Origin: JBCCEJ01 sp039030335
GTDB lineage: Bacteria > Pseudomonadota > Gammaproteobacteria > HK1
DNA: 64,000 nt
Assembly (NCBI GenBank): GCA_039030335.1
Contig: JBCCEJ010000019.1
Location: 1 to 64,000, forward strand
Direction of reading: 5' to 3'
The translations under genes and the position numbers were made by a program. The notes under the pieces are model-generated. The model saw only the letters and a program-made list of their open reading frames with translations. It made no database searches and was not told where the DNA came from. Shown here piece by piece: positions 50,991-59,859 of this stretch. How positions within the stretch are numbered: position 1 is the first letter of the stretch; each line of letters starts with the position of its first letter.

Positions 50991-52454
50991 TCAGACGCTT
51001 CGCTGATAGTCATCCCACACCACCTCCTGCATCGAAGCGGCGAAATCCTGCACGGTCCACGGCCACGTGATCGGCACGCCGCGCTCATCGAGATACCAGC
51101 TCGCGCATCCGGTCACCCAGATCGTGTTCTGCATAGCGGCGATGACCTCGGCCGTAAAGCGTTCCGTGGCGGCGGCCGTTGGCTGGACGGCGCTACACGC
51201 GTCCTCACTGAGCTTATGCAGCAGTTGCACGATGTAGTTGAACTGAATTTCGGCGACGTCGATCAGCGAGAAGTTACCAACCGGACTTTGCGGCCCCATC
51301 AGCATGAAGAAATTCGGGAATCCGGGCATCGAGATCGACCGATAGGCCCGCACCGAATCGGACCAGTACTGTTCGAGTGTGACACCGTCTACGCCTTCGA
51401 TCTGCATCGGGCGCATGAACTGATGGGCGTTGAAGCCGGTCGCGAGCACGATCACGTCCAGTTCGTGAAATTCGCCGTCCGCCGTGCGGATCCCGGTCGG
51501 TTCGATGCAGTCGATCGCTTCCACGCAAACGTCCGCGTTCGGCCGCTGCATGTTCGCGTAGAAGCCGTCGGCCATGATGAGGCGCTTGCAGCCGGCCCGG
51601 TAATCAGGCGTCAGCTTTTCGCGGAGCACCGGGTCGTGCAGGTTGTCGTCGAGATTCCGGCGGCACTCGGCTTCGATGAGCGCCATCTCGTCGCTACCGA
51701 CGCTCACGAGCGCGTTCGAGAAGCGGTTGTCGATGACGTGGCTCATGCGCTTTCGCATATGTGCGAGCAATTCGGGCTCTTCGCGAAACCGGGCTTTGTC
51801 GTCGTCGCTGTAGTACGCGTTCGCTTCCGGCCAGATCCACTGCGCAGTGCGTTGAAACAGGGTTAGCGAATCGACACGGGAGACGACGTCATTGACGATC
51901 TGCACGGCCGTCGACCCGGTCCCGATAATGCCAACGCGCTGGCCGTCCAGCGTCACGCCGTCCGGCCATCTGGCGGTGTGAAAGGCCTGCCCGGCGAAAG
52001 TGTCGAGGCCGTCGAAGTGCGGAATGCGCGGATGGTGCAGGATGCCGGTCGCGGCCAGTACCGCATCCGCGGCCGGCAGTTCCCGGGCGTGCGACCAGAG
52101 GCGCCAGTGGTCCTGCTCGAACACCATGCGCGTGATCTCGTGGTCGAAGTGCATGACCGAACGCACGTCGAAGTCGTCCGCAATTCCCTGTAGATACGCC
52201 TGGATCTCGGGGCCGGGCGAGTACTTCTGGCTCCAGTCCGGATTGGGCGCGAACGAATACGCGTAGACGTGCGACGGAATATCGCAGGAAAGTCCCGGAT
52301 AGCGGTTTTCGCGCCACGTACCGCCGAGCGTTTCCGCCTTCTCGTAGATGACGATGTTCGAAAAACCCTCTTCGCGCAGCCGGATGGCGCACAGGATTCC
52401 GGACATCCCGGCGCCGATGATGGCGATGCGCAGGTCGGCTTCTGGAGCCTGCAT
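50991..52454 (-). CDS. Flavin monooxygenase, Baeyer-Villiger type
   Basis: Protein of 487 residues. Two dinucleotide motifs are visible, GAGMSGI near the start for FAD and GTGSTAVQ for NADPH. The fingerprint FxGxxxHTxxW(P/D) is exact as FAGQAFHTARWPD, which marks Baeyer-Villiger monooxygenases. It would insert oxygen next to a ketone to give an ester or lactone. It is divergent from the nitronate monooxygenase-like gene and 60 bp from the acyl-CoA dehydrogenase downstream. Confidence 0.92.
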   Translation of the reverse strand: MQAPEADLRIAIIGAGMSGILCAIRLREEGFSNIVIYEKAETLGGTWRENRYPGLSCDIPSHVYAYSFAPNPDWSQKYSPGPEIQAYLQGIADDFDVRSVMHFDHEITRMVFEQDHWRLWSHARELPAADAVLAATGILHHPRIPHFDGLDTFAGQAFHTARWPDGVTLDGQRVGIIGTGSTAVQIVNDVVSRVDSLTLFQRTAQWIWPEANAYYSDDDKARFREEPELLAHMRKRMSHVIDNRFSNALVSVGSDEMALIEAECRRNLDDNLHDPVLREKLTPDYRAGCKRLIMADGFYANMQRPNADVCVEAIDCIEPTGIRTADGEFHELDVIVLATGFNAHQFMRPMQIEGVDGVTLEQYWSDSVRAYRSISMPGFPNFFMLMGPQSPVGNFSLIDVAEIQFNYIVQLLHKLSEDACSAVQPTAAATERFTAEVIAAMQNTIWVTGCASWYLDERGVPITWPWTVQDFAASMQEVVWDDYQRSV

Positions 52455-52647
52455 AGGTAAGTACCAGCCCGATTGGGCGTGCCGGTCAAACAGGCCGATT
52501 CTGAGTCACGCGCGCCCGGCAGGCAAAACGGGCCAGGCCCTGGCCCGATACCGGGGTTGGCAGTGCGTTGACAGCGCCCGGAGTGGACAACCCCGAGGCG
52601 ACACCAGATCATGGAGCGATGGAACAGGTGCTGCCGGGGCACGCACG

Positions 52648-53793
52648 ATGAAAACGCCGATTTGCGAACTTCTGGGGATCGAGTTTCCACTCGTCGCCTT
52701 CACCCATTGCCGAGACGTGGTTGCCGAGGTCTCAAAGGCCGGCGGCATGGGCGTGCTGGGCGCCGCCGGCATGTCGCCGGACAAACTCGAGCAGGAACTC
52801 GTGTGGATCGACGAGCACATCGACGGCAAGCCCTACGGTGTCGATCTGATCGTGCCGGCCCGGTTCGAAGGCCAGCGAGAACAGCGGAGCGAAAACCGCA
52901 ACACGCCGGCCAGCATCCCGGACGAGCACAAGCAGTTCGTTCGCCAGGTCATGCACGACCACGGCATCGACGCGAGCGACGTCGACGACACTTACATGCG
53001 CCGCGGAACGCGTCTCGGCGACAACATGCGCGACGATGGCGCCACGGCCCTGCTGGATGTCGCGTTCTCGCATCCGATCGGGCTGATGGCTAATGCCCTC
53101 GGGCCGCCCCCGCCGTACATGCTGGAGCGCTGCAAGGAGGCCAGCGTGCCGGTCGCGGCGCTGGTCGGCGCCAAGGAGCACGCGTTGAAGCAGGTCAAGG
53201 CCGGCGTCGACATCCTCGTGGTTGCCGGCGGCGAAGCGGGCGGCCACTGCGGCGAGGTGTCGACGATGGTGCTGGTCCCGGAAGTGGCCGACGCCATCAA
53301 GGAACATGGCGACATTCCGATTCTGGCCGCCGGGGGCATCGTAACCGGCCGCCAGATGGCCGCCTGCATGGCGATGGGCGCGCACGGAGCCTGGACCGGC
53401 TCGGTGTGGCTCACCACCGCCGAGGCCGAGACTTCGCCCGTCGTCAAGGAAAAAATGTTGCGCGCCACCTCGCGCGATACCGTGCGCTCGAAGGCGCGCA
53501 CCGGCAAACACTCGCGACAACTGCGCTCCGCGTGGACGGACGCGTGGGACAGCGACGCCGCGCCCGCCCCGCTGCCGATGCCGCTTCAGTCGATCGTCAC
53601 AGAACCTGCAATGCGCAAGGTAACGAAGCTCGCTGAAGGCGGACACGAAGGCGCTAAAGAGCTCGCCTCGTACTTCGTCGGGCAAGGTGTCGGACTCATG
53701 AATCACGCGCAGAGCGCGCGGAGCGTCGTCTACGAGTTCATGGAAGACTTCGTGCGGGCCAATGAGCGCCTGCAGGGGTTCATGCAGGACTGA
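52648..53793 (+). CDS. Nitronate monooxygenase-like flavoprotein
   Basis: FMN TIM-barrel protein of 381 residues in the NMO/2-nitropropane dioxygenase family. The start is MKTPICELLGIEFPLV, then GGMGVLGAAG, and the phosphate-binding AAGGIVTGRQMAACMAMGAHGAWTGS. The middle motif GGEAGGHCGEVSTMVLVPEV has the catalytic His region. Many homologues in acyl-CoA catabolic clusters do not act on nitro compounds and may be enoyl-type reductases or oxidases. It leads a plus-strand operon with the synthetase and thiolase genes. Confidence 0.88.
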   Translation: MKTPICELLGIEFPLVAFTHCRDVVAEVSKAGGMGVLGAAGMSPDKLEQELVWIDEHIDGKPYGVDLIVPARFEGQREQRSENRNTPASIPDEHKQFVRQVMHDHGIDASDVDDTYMRRGTRLGDNMRDDGATALLDVAFSHPIGLMANALGPPPPYMLERCKEASVPVAALVGAKEHALKQVKAGVDILVVAGGEAGGHCGEVSTMVLVPEVADAIKEHGDIPILAAGGIVTGRQMAACMAMGAHGAWTGSVWLTTAEAETSPVVKEKMLRATSRDTVRSKARTGKHSRQLRSAWTDAWDSDAAPAPLPMPLQSIVTEPAMRKVTKLAEGGHEGAKELASYFVGQGVGLMNHAQSARSVVYEFMEDFVRANERLQGFMQD

Positions 53794-53887
53794 CGAATGT
53801 CAGAGGCGACAGCGCCCGGCCGGCGCGTTTTCGGCTTGCACCACGCACATCGTCAAACCGAGCCAGTCAGTAGCAAGGTTGCACGCC

Positions 53888-55525
53888 GTGCCGTTTAACG
53901 TCGCCGCTATCAATGCGGCCATCGCCGCCACCGTGCCCGACCGTGACGCCATCGTGTTCCGCGATCGGCGCGTCACGTATGCGTCGCTGAACGAGCGCGC
54001 GAACCGCCTGGCAAACGTTTTGCTCGAACACGATCTAACGCTCACGGCGGAGCGCGCCGCGCTCCAAAACTGGGAATCAGGTCAGGACCACGTCGCGCTA
54101 TATATGTACAACTGCAACGAGTACATGGAGAGCATGCTGGCGAGCTTCAAAGCACGCGCCGTGCCGTTCAATGTGAACTACCGATACGTTGCAGAAGAGC
54201 TCGTTTATCTGCTGCAAGACGCCAGCACCCGCGCCGTTATCTACCACGCACAGTTCGCCGAACTGCTGGCGCCGGTGCTGAGCGATTTGCCGCCGATGAA
54301 GCTGTTGCTGCAGGTGGACGACGGTTCCGGCACCCCGTTGCTGCCCGGCGCCATGGACTATGAAGCCGCCCTTTCCGGGGCGAGCCCGGCGAGCCCGGCG
54401 CTGCCACTCGACGACGACGATCTCTACATCCTCTACACCGGCGGCACGACCGGCATGCCCAAGGGCGTGCTCTGGCGGCAAGCCGACTGCGCCGTCGCCA
54501 ACCTCGGCGGGCGGATGCCAGACGGCTCGGTGGTCGACAGCCTCGATGCATTCGCGCGCCGCGCGGCGCGCTCCAAGGGCTTGCGCATCATGCCGGCCTC
54601 GCCATTCATGCACGGTGCCGGCAGCTACGTATCATTCAACGCATGGCACTGGGGCAACACGGTCGTGGTGCAAGACGTGACCGAACGCCTCGACGCCGAC
54701 GACATTCTGCGCACAGCCGAACGCGAGCGCGTCAACATGCTGCTCGTTATCGGCGACGCATTCGGGCGCCCGATCCTCGACGCCGCACGGCGCGGCGACT
54801 ACGACCTGTCGAGCTTGAGCGTCATCATGAACACCGGCGCCATTCTGTCCGACCCCGTGAAGGACGGTTTGATCGAGGTGATGCCCGGGCTCCGGATCAC
54901 CGATTCGCTCGGCACGTCGGAAACGGGGCCGCAGGGTAACGTCATCACCGACGCCTCGACGGCCGGTACAAAGAGCCGCTTTTCACTGATGGCGGATGCC
55001 GAAGTGCTGTCTGCCGATATGACCCGCATCCTTACACCGGGCGACCCCGAGATCGGTTGGCTCGTCAAACGCAATTTTGTGCCTCTGGGCTACCTGGGAG
55101 ACGAAGCCAAGACGCGGGCGACCTTTCCGGTCGTCGATGGCGACCGCTACGTCGTCGGTGGTGACCGGGTCCGGTTCCGGGATGACGCCACACTCGAATA
55201 TCACGGCCGCGAATCGGTCACGATCAACTCGGGCGGTGAGAAGATCTTCGCCGAGGAAGTCGAGATTGCGCTCAAGTACCACCCGAACGTCATCGACGTG
55301 GTCGTCGTCGGCCGTCCGAGCGAACGATGGGGCAACGAGGTCGTCGCCATCGTTCAAACTGCCGACGGCAGCGAGGAACGCGACGGTCTGCTCGAAGAAG
55401 CCGGCCGGCACGTCGCCCGCTACAAACTGCCAAAGGCGTTTCTGTTCGTTGCACACCTGCAACGCCAGCCGAATGGCAAAGCTGATTACACGTGGGCGAG
55501 CGCCCACGCCGGAGCCGCCACATGA
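53888..55525 (+). CDS. Acyl-CoA synthetase (FadD19-like)
   Basis: AMP-forming ligase of 545 residues that activates a carboxylic acid to its CoA ester. The P-loop-like motif is ILYTGGTTGMPKGVLWR. The adenylate motif is SLGTSETG, and the C-terminal Lys region is VARYKLPKAFLFV. PFNVAAINAAIAATVPDRDA at the start is typical of FadD19-like synthetases for branched or steroid side-chain acids. I chose the GTG at 53888, with AAGG upstream, since sequence before it has no homology. The stop overlaps the thiolase start. Confidence 0.9.
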   Translation: MPFNVAAINAAIAATVPDRDAIVFRDRRVTYASLNERANRLANVLLEHDLTLTAERAALQNWESGQDHVALYMYNCNEYMESMLASFKARAVPFNVNYRYVAEELVYLLQDASTRAVIYHAQFAELLAPVLSDLPPMKLLLQVDDGSGTPLLPGAMDYEAALSGASPASPALPLDDDDLYILYTGGTTGMPKGVLWRQADCAVANLGGRMPDGSVVDSLDAFARRAARSKGLRIMPASPFMHGAGSYVSFNAWHWGNTVVVQDVTERLDADDILRTAERERVNMLLVIGDAFGRPILDAARRGDYDLSSLSVIMNTGAILSDPVKDGLIEVMPGLRITDSLGTSETGPQGNVITDASTAGTKSRFSLMADAEVLSADMTRILTPGDPEIGWLVKRNFVPLGYLGDEAKTRATFPVVDGDRYVVGGDRVRFRDDATLEYHGRESVTINSGGEKIFAEEVEIALKYHPNVIDVVVVGRPSERWGNEVVAIVQTADGSEERDGLLEEAGRHVARYKLPKAFLFVAHLQRQPNGKADYTWASAHAGAAT

Positions 55526-57060
55526 GCACCCCTGCCGGAATCGCTGATGACACGCCCGTTCTGATCGGCGTCGGACAGCTGACGGTCCGCGACGAACCGC
55601 TCGATGCGCTGTCATCGCCGCTCGATCTCATCGAACGGGCCGCCGACCTGGCGGCCGACGACGCCGGCCTCGGCCGCGCCGCGCTCGCCGGTATCGATCA
55701 GATAGCCGTGGTCAAGAGCTTTCGCGAGCCGACGCGCAACTCGGCGGAATCGCTCGCCAACCGGCTCGGCGTGGAAAACGCCGAACACTGGCTCGTGCCG
55801 GACGGCGGCCAGGCCCCGCAGGCGCTCGTCAACCACTATGCCGAAGCCATCGCCGACGGCCGCGCCCGCTATGTTCTGCTGGCCGGCGCGGAAGCCATGG
55901 ACAACGCGAGACGACTCATCAAGTCGGGCGGCAAACCCAACTGGCAGGAACCGGCGGAGCACGATGCAAAATATCTGTTTCCAGACAAACCGATGGGCAC
56001 GCGCCACGAGAGCGACCACGGTATCTGGCGCGCCAATCACGTGTACCCGCTATTCGAGAACGCGCTTCGCGGCCACTACGGCGAAACGATCGCCGAGTAC
56101 CAGCAGCGGCTCGGCGCATTGTTCGCACGCTTCACAGATGTTGCCGCCGAGTCGCCAACCGCCTGGTTTCCCGTGCGCCGCAGTGCCGGGGAAATTGCCT
56201 CGGTCGGCCCAAAAAACCGTTATGTCGCATTTCCCCATACCAAGTTCATGAACGCGATGAACCAGATCAACCAGTCGGCGGTGCTCCTGATCACGTCAGT
56301 TGGTCAAGCGCGAAAGCTGGGCGTACCGGCCGCACGGTGGGTGTACCTGCACGGCTGTGCAGACACTTCGGAGCGGGGCTTCATGTCCGGGCGGGTGAAC
56401 TACCATTCCGCGCCGGCTGTGAAGGTCATGGCGGAGCAGGCTCTGGGCATGGCCGGCAAGAGTATCGAAGACATCGACTTTATCGACATCTACTCGTGCT
56501 TCCCGTGCGCGGTCGCCATCGCGCGCGACGAGTTCGGCATCGACCGGGATGACACCAGAGCGTTGACCGTAACTGGCGGTCTGCCGTTTCATGGCGGCGC
56601 CGGCAACAGCTACTCGATGAACGCGATCGCGACGATGGCCGACCGCGTGCGCGAAACTCCGGGCAGCTACGGGTTCGTGTCGGCCAATGGCGGCTATCTG
56701 TCGAAGCACGCGGGCGGCATCTATTCAACCGACGCCATTCACGGCCGATGGAGTCGGGAGGATCCGGCGAGTTATCAAGGCGCCATCGACGCGTTGCCGG
56801 CCCCGGCGCTCAACGAGCAGCCATCAGGACCGGCGCGCTTGGAGACCTACACCGTGACGTTCGGACGCGACGGGGCACCGGAACGTGGCATCGTCATCGG
56901 TCGGCTCGGGCATGACGACGACACCACGGCGCCGCGCTTTCTGGCGAATCTGCCGGAAGACCGGGCGCTGCTCGAGTCGGTGACCGAACAGGACTTTCTC
57001 GGGATGCGGGGGCAGGTCTCTCACGAAGGCGGTTTGAACCGGTTCGAACCGGCAGACTGA
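55522..57060 (+). CDS. SCP2-type thiolase-like acetyltransferase
   Basis: Thiolase-fold protein of 512 residues. Recognisable segments are DTPVLIGVGQLT at the start, GGQAPQALVNHYAEAIADGRARYVLLAGAEAMDN, IDFIDIYSCFPCAVAIARDE and GGLPFHGGAGNSYSMNAIA with its active-site region. The N-terminal catalytic Cys of biosynthetic thiolases is not evident (the place reads VLLAGAEA), so retro-aldolase or other SCP2-like chemistry is possible. Overlaps the synthetase stop by 4 bp. Confidence 0.85.
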   Translation: MSTPAGIADDTPVLIGVGQLTVRDEPLDALSSPLDLIERAADLAADDAGLGRAALAGIDQIAVVKSFREPTRNSAESLANRLGVENAEHWLVPDGGQAPQALVNHYAEAIADGRARYVLLAGAEAMDNARRLIKSGGKPNWQEPAEHDAKYLFPDKPMGTRHESDHGIWRANHVYPLFENALRGHYGETIAEYQQRLGALFARFTDVAAESPTAWFPVRRSAGEIASVGPKNRYVAFPHTKFMNAMNQINQSAVLLITSVGQARKLGVPAARWVYLHGCADTSERGFMSGRVNYHSAPAVKVMAEQALGMAGKSIEDIDFIDIYSCFPCAVAIARDEFGIDRDDTRALTVTGGLPFHGGAGNSYSMNAIATMADRVRETPGSYGFVSANGGYLSKHAGGIYSTDAIHGRWSREDPASYQGAIDALPAPALNEQPSGPARLETYTVTFGRDGAPERGIVIGRLGHDDDTTAPRFLANLPEDRALLESVTEQDFLGMRGQVSHEGGLNRFEPAD

Positions 57061-57175
57061 GCGCGCTCGAACCCAGTACAATCGCAACGTCGATAAACCG
57101 TACAGCGCCAACATCAGGGCTCCGGGCGCGCGACGAACACCGCAAAAACCAAAGAGCGACGAACAGTCACCCGGT

Positions 57176-58006
57176 ATGCTGACCAACCAAACGCCAACCG
57201 ACATCGAGATTCTGCCGCGCGAACCGGATCTCGACATTTCAGACTGCCTGGTTCGCGACTGGCACGGCAACGACCCGTTCAAAACCGCGTACTTCAATGC
57301 GTTCTCGATCGTCTTTCCGGTCGGCGAGCATTTCTTCATCGAAAGCGTGCGCGCGTTCGATGACCGCATCGAAGACCCGACGCTCAAACGCCAGGTGCGC
57401 GGCTTCATCGGGCAGGAAGGCCGGCACCGGCGCGAACATCAGGACTACAACACGACGCTTTGTCAGGCGCGCGGTTACGATCTCGAATATCTGGAATCGC
57501 GCCAGCGCGATCGCATTTCAATGCTGAAGAAACGGGCTTCGACCTATCAGTGGCTCGCTGCCACCGTCGCCCTCGAACATCTCACCGCCATCATGGCTGA
57601 CGGACTGCTGCGGAACCCGGCCTGGCTGGACGGCGCGGAGCCTGAGATGACGATGCTCTGGCGCTGGCACGCGATCGAAGAGACGGAGCACAAAGCCGTG
57701 ACCTTCGACGTCTACCGCGCGGTCGGGGGCTGGGACAGCACACGCCGCCAGATGCTGAAAATCGTCACGTGGAATCTGCTCCGCGATACGCTCGCCTATA
57801 CACGCTACATGCTGCGCGTTGCTGGCAGACACCGGGATATGGGTCTCTGGTGGCGAGGCCTCTCGTGGCTGTTCGGACGGCACGGCATCTGGCGGCCGCA
57901 CATCGGCGAGTGGCGCGATTTCAACCGTGCCGATTTTCATCCGTGGGATAACGACAACCGCACGCTGCTCGACCAGTGGATTCCGGCTCTACAGACAGCC
58001 AGTTGA
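57176..58006 (+). CDS. Predicted metal-dependent hydrolase (PF10118-like, di-iron type)
   Basis: Protein of 276 residues, mostly helical. The motifs FIGQEGRHRREHQDYN and WHAIEETEHKAVTFDVY supply the paired Glu/His sets of a ferritin-like di-iron site. This matches the 'metal-dependent hydrolase' family (PF10118), whose reaction is not established and may in fact be oxygenase-like. The MhpD-like gene follows by 12 bp on the same strand. Confidence 0.85.
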   Translation: MLTNQTPTDIEILPREPDLDISDCLVRDWHGNDPFKTAYFNAFSIVFPVGEHFFIESVRAFDDRIEDPTLKRQVRGFIGQEGRHRREHQDYNTTLCQARGYDLEYLESRQRDRISMLKKRASTYQWLAATVALEHLTAIMADGLLRNPAWLDGAEPEMTMLWRWHAIEETEHKAVTFDVYRAVGGWDSTRRQMLKIVTWNLLRDTLAYTRYMLRVAGRHRDMGLWWRGLSWLFGRHGIWRPHIGEWRDFNRADFHPWDNDNRTLLDQWIPALQTAS

Positions 58007-58018
58007 GGCAGCTCGAGC

Positions 58019-58807
58019 ATGTCGCAGAACTCCTGGCAGCAGCGGGCCGCCGATGCACTTACCGCGCTACGACGTGACGGGCGAGCACAAAGCGGCTTCG
58101 ACCCGGACCTGACGCCACCGGATTCCGAATCGGCGTATACGATTGCCGGCATGGTCGCGGCCAGACTCGGCTGGGACGTCGTCGGCTGGAAGATCGCCGC
58201 GACCAACGACCGCATGCGCAAGGCGCTGCGCACCAACGCCCCGATCTACGGACGGGTGTTCGCACCGCGCATCGTCCCCTCGCCTGCCAGGGTCGAGCAC
58301 GCGCAACAGGTGAACCCGATCCCGGAAGTCGAATACCAGGTACGCCTCGGCGCCAACCTGCCGCCCCGGGATGCACCCTACACACTCGCCGACATCGACG
58401 CCGCGGTCGCCTCTCTACATCCCGGCATCGAACTGGCCGAATGCCGGTTCACACACGACGAACGCTTCCCACCTCTGCCCGCCATCCTGGCTGACGGCGC
58501 CGGATCGGGCACTCTGGTTTGTGGTCCGGCCATCGAAAACTGGCGGGATCAGGACATCGCCAATCAGGAAGTGGTGCTGTACTGCAACGGCGAACGCCGA
58601 CGCAGCGGCACGGCTGCCGAAGCGATGGAACACCCGCTGGTGCCGCTCACCTGGCTCGCCAATGAACTGTCGCGCACCCGGGTGGGCTTACGAGCGGGGC
58701 AAATCATCAGCACCGGGACGCTCACGGGCATGTTGCGACCTCGGGCGGGCGATACGTATGTGGCTGATTTCGGGCCGTTCGGAACGGTCAGCGCCACTTA
58801 CGCGTGA
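58019..58807 (+). CDS. 2-keto-4-pentenoate hydratase-like (MhpD family)
   Basis: Protein of 262 residues in the fumarylacetoacetase-like hydratase/decarboxylase family. Metal-binding residues are in IPEVEYQVRLG, and the Lys is in VGWKIAATNDRMR. IISTGTLTGMLRPRAGDTYVADFG near the end is typical. In meta-cleavage pathways these enzymes hydrate 2-hydroxypentadienoates. Here it fits ring-fission or side-chain catabolism with the neighbouring genes. Confidence 0.88.
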   Translation: MSQNSWQQRAADALTALRRDGRAQSGFDPDLTPPDSESAYTIAGMVAARLGWDVVGWKIAATNDRMRKALRTNAPIYGRVFAPRIVPSPARVEHAQQVNPIPEVEYQVRLGANLPPRDAPYTLADIDAAVASLHPGIELAECRFTHDERFPPLPAILADGAGSGTLVCGPAIENWRDQDIANQEVVLYCNGERRRSGTAAEAMEHPLVPLTWLANELSRTRVGLRAGQIISTGTLTGMLRPRAGDTYVADFGPFGTVSATYA

Positions 58808-58949
58808 CGGCAGCAGCGCCAAAACACCCGCCAGCCATGGCAGAATGCCGAACACGAACGTATTACCTACCGGCGCCGCCGCTGCCTTTCGAGCGCGGCG
58901 ACGCCGCACGACTGGCCTTGCGCCACGGGCCGGAAAACTGGAGATCGAC

Positions 58950-59798
58950 ATGGTCGCCGCCCTGAAGAACAGCTACGAAAGCATCACCGCCAAACCCTTT
59001 GCACCCAACCTCGGCGCCGAGATCTACGGCGTGGATCTGAGTAAGCCGGTCCCTGATTCACAGTTCGACGAAATCCACCAGGCGTTTCTCGACTATCAGG
59101 TGCTGTTCTTCAAAGATCAGAAGGAGATACCCCCAGAGCTTCACGTCGAATTCGGCAAGCGGTTCGGCGAATTGCACGCGCACCCGGCCGCTCCGACCAT
59201 GGACGGACACCCGGAGATCTTCGAGATCCACGCGACCAAACATTCGAAGATCGCCAACGGCGAGTTCTGGCATTCGGATGTCTCGTGCGACGAAGTGCCG
59301 CCGCTCGGCACCATGCTGCAGCTTCACATCCTGCCGCCGTGTGGCGGAGACACGATGTTCAACAACATGTACTCCGCGTACGACAAGCTGTCAGAGCCGC
59401 TAAAAGAGATGGTCAACGGCCTGACGGCCACCCACGCCTCGGAGCACGTCTACAAGGGCCGCTACTCCGATCGTGGGCAGAAAGATGCCGAGATCGATTG
59501 CCCAAGTGCCGTGCATCCGGTGGTGCGCACCCATCCTGAGACCGGCAGGAAGGCGCTGTTCGTCAACCGGACGTTCACGACTCGAATCAATGAACTCTCG
59601 CCCGAAGAGAGCAGCGGGGTCCTCGAAATACTGCTGGCCCAGTGCGAGCACATCGACCACCAGATCCGCTTCCGGTGGAGCCTTCACGACATGGCGTTCT
59701 GGGACAATCGCTGCTGCATGCACCGCGCCATCTGGGACTACTGGCCCGAGGAGCGCAAGGGGCGACGCGTGACCATCAAGGGCGATCGGCCGAGCTGA
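58950..59798 (+). CDS. TauD/TfdA-family 2-oxoglutarate dioxygenase
   Basis: Fe(II)/2-oxoglutarate dioxygenase of 282 residues. The HxD metal pair is in FWHSDVSCDEVPP. The distal His and the 2-oxoglutarate-binding Arg are in CMHRAIWDYWPEERKGRR. GGAGA lies six bases before the ATG. The family includes taurine and 2,4-D dioxygenases; the substrate here is unknown, although a sulfonate would fit the HpsNOP-like genes elsewhere in the window. Confidence 0.93.
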   Translation: MVAALKNSYESITAKPFAPNLGAEIYGVDLSKPVPDSQFDEIHQAFLDYQVLFFKDQKEIPPELHVEFGKRFGELHAHPAAPTMDGHPEIFEIHATKHSKIANGEFWHSDVSCDEVPPLGTMLQLHILPPCGGDTMFNNMYSAYDKLSEPLKEMVNGLTATHASEHVYKGRYSDRGQKDAEIDCPSAVHPVVRTHPETGRKALFVNRTFTTRINELSPEESSGVLEILLAQCEHIDHQIRFRWSLHDMAFWDNRCCMHRAIWDYWPEERKGRRVTIKGDRPS

Positions 59799-59859
59799 TC
59801 TGACCGCTCAGCCGTTTGCCTGCGCCAGGCGGCACCGAAGCGGGAAGTACCGTCGCCCG

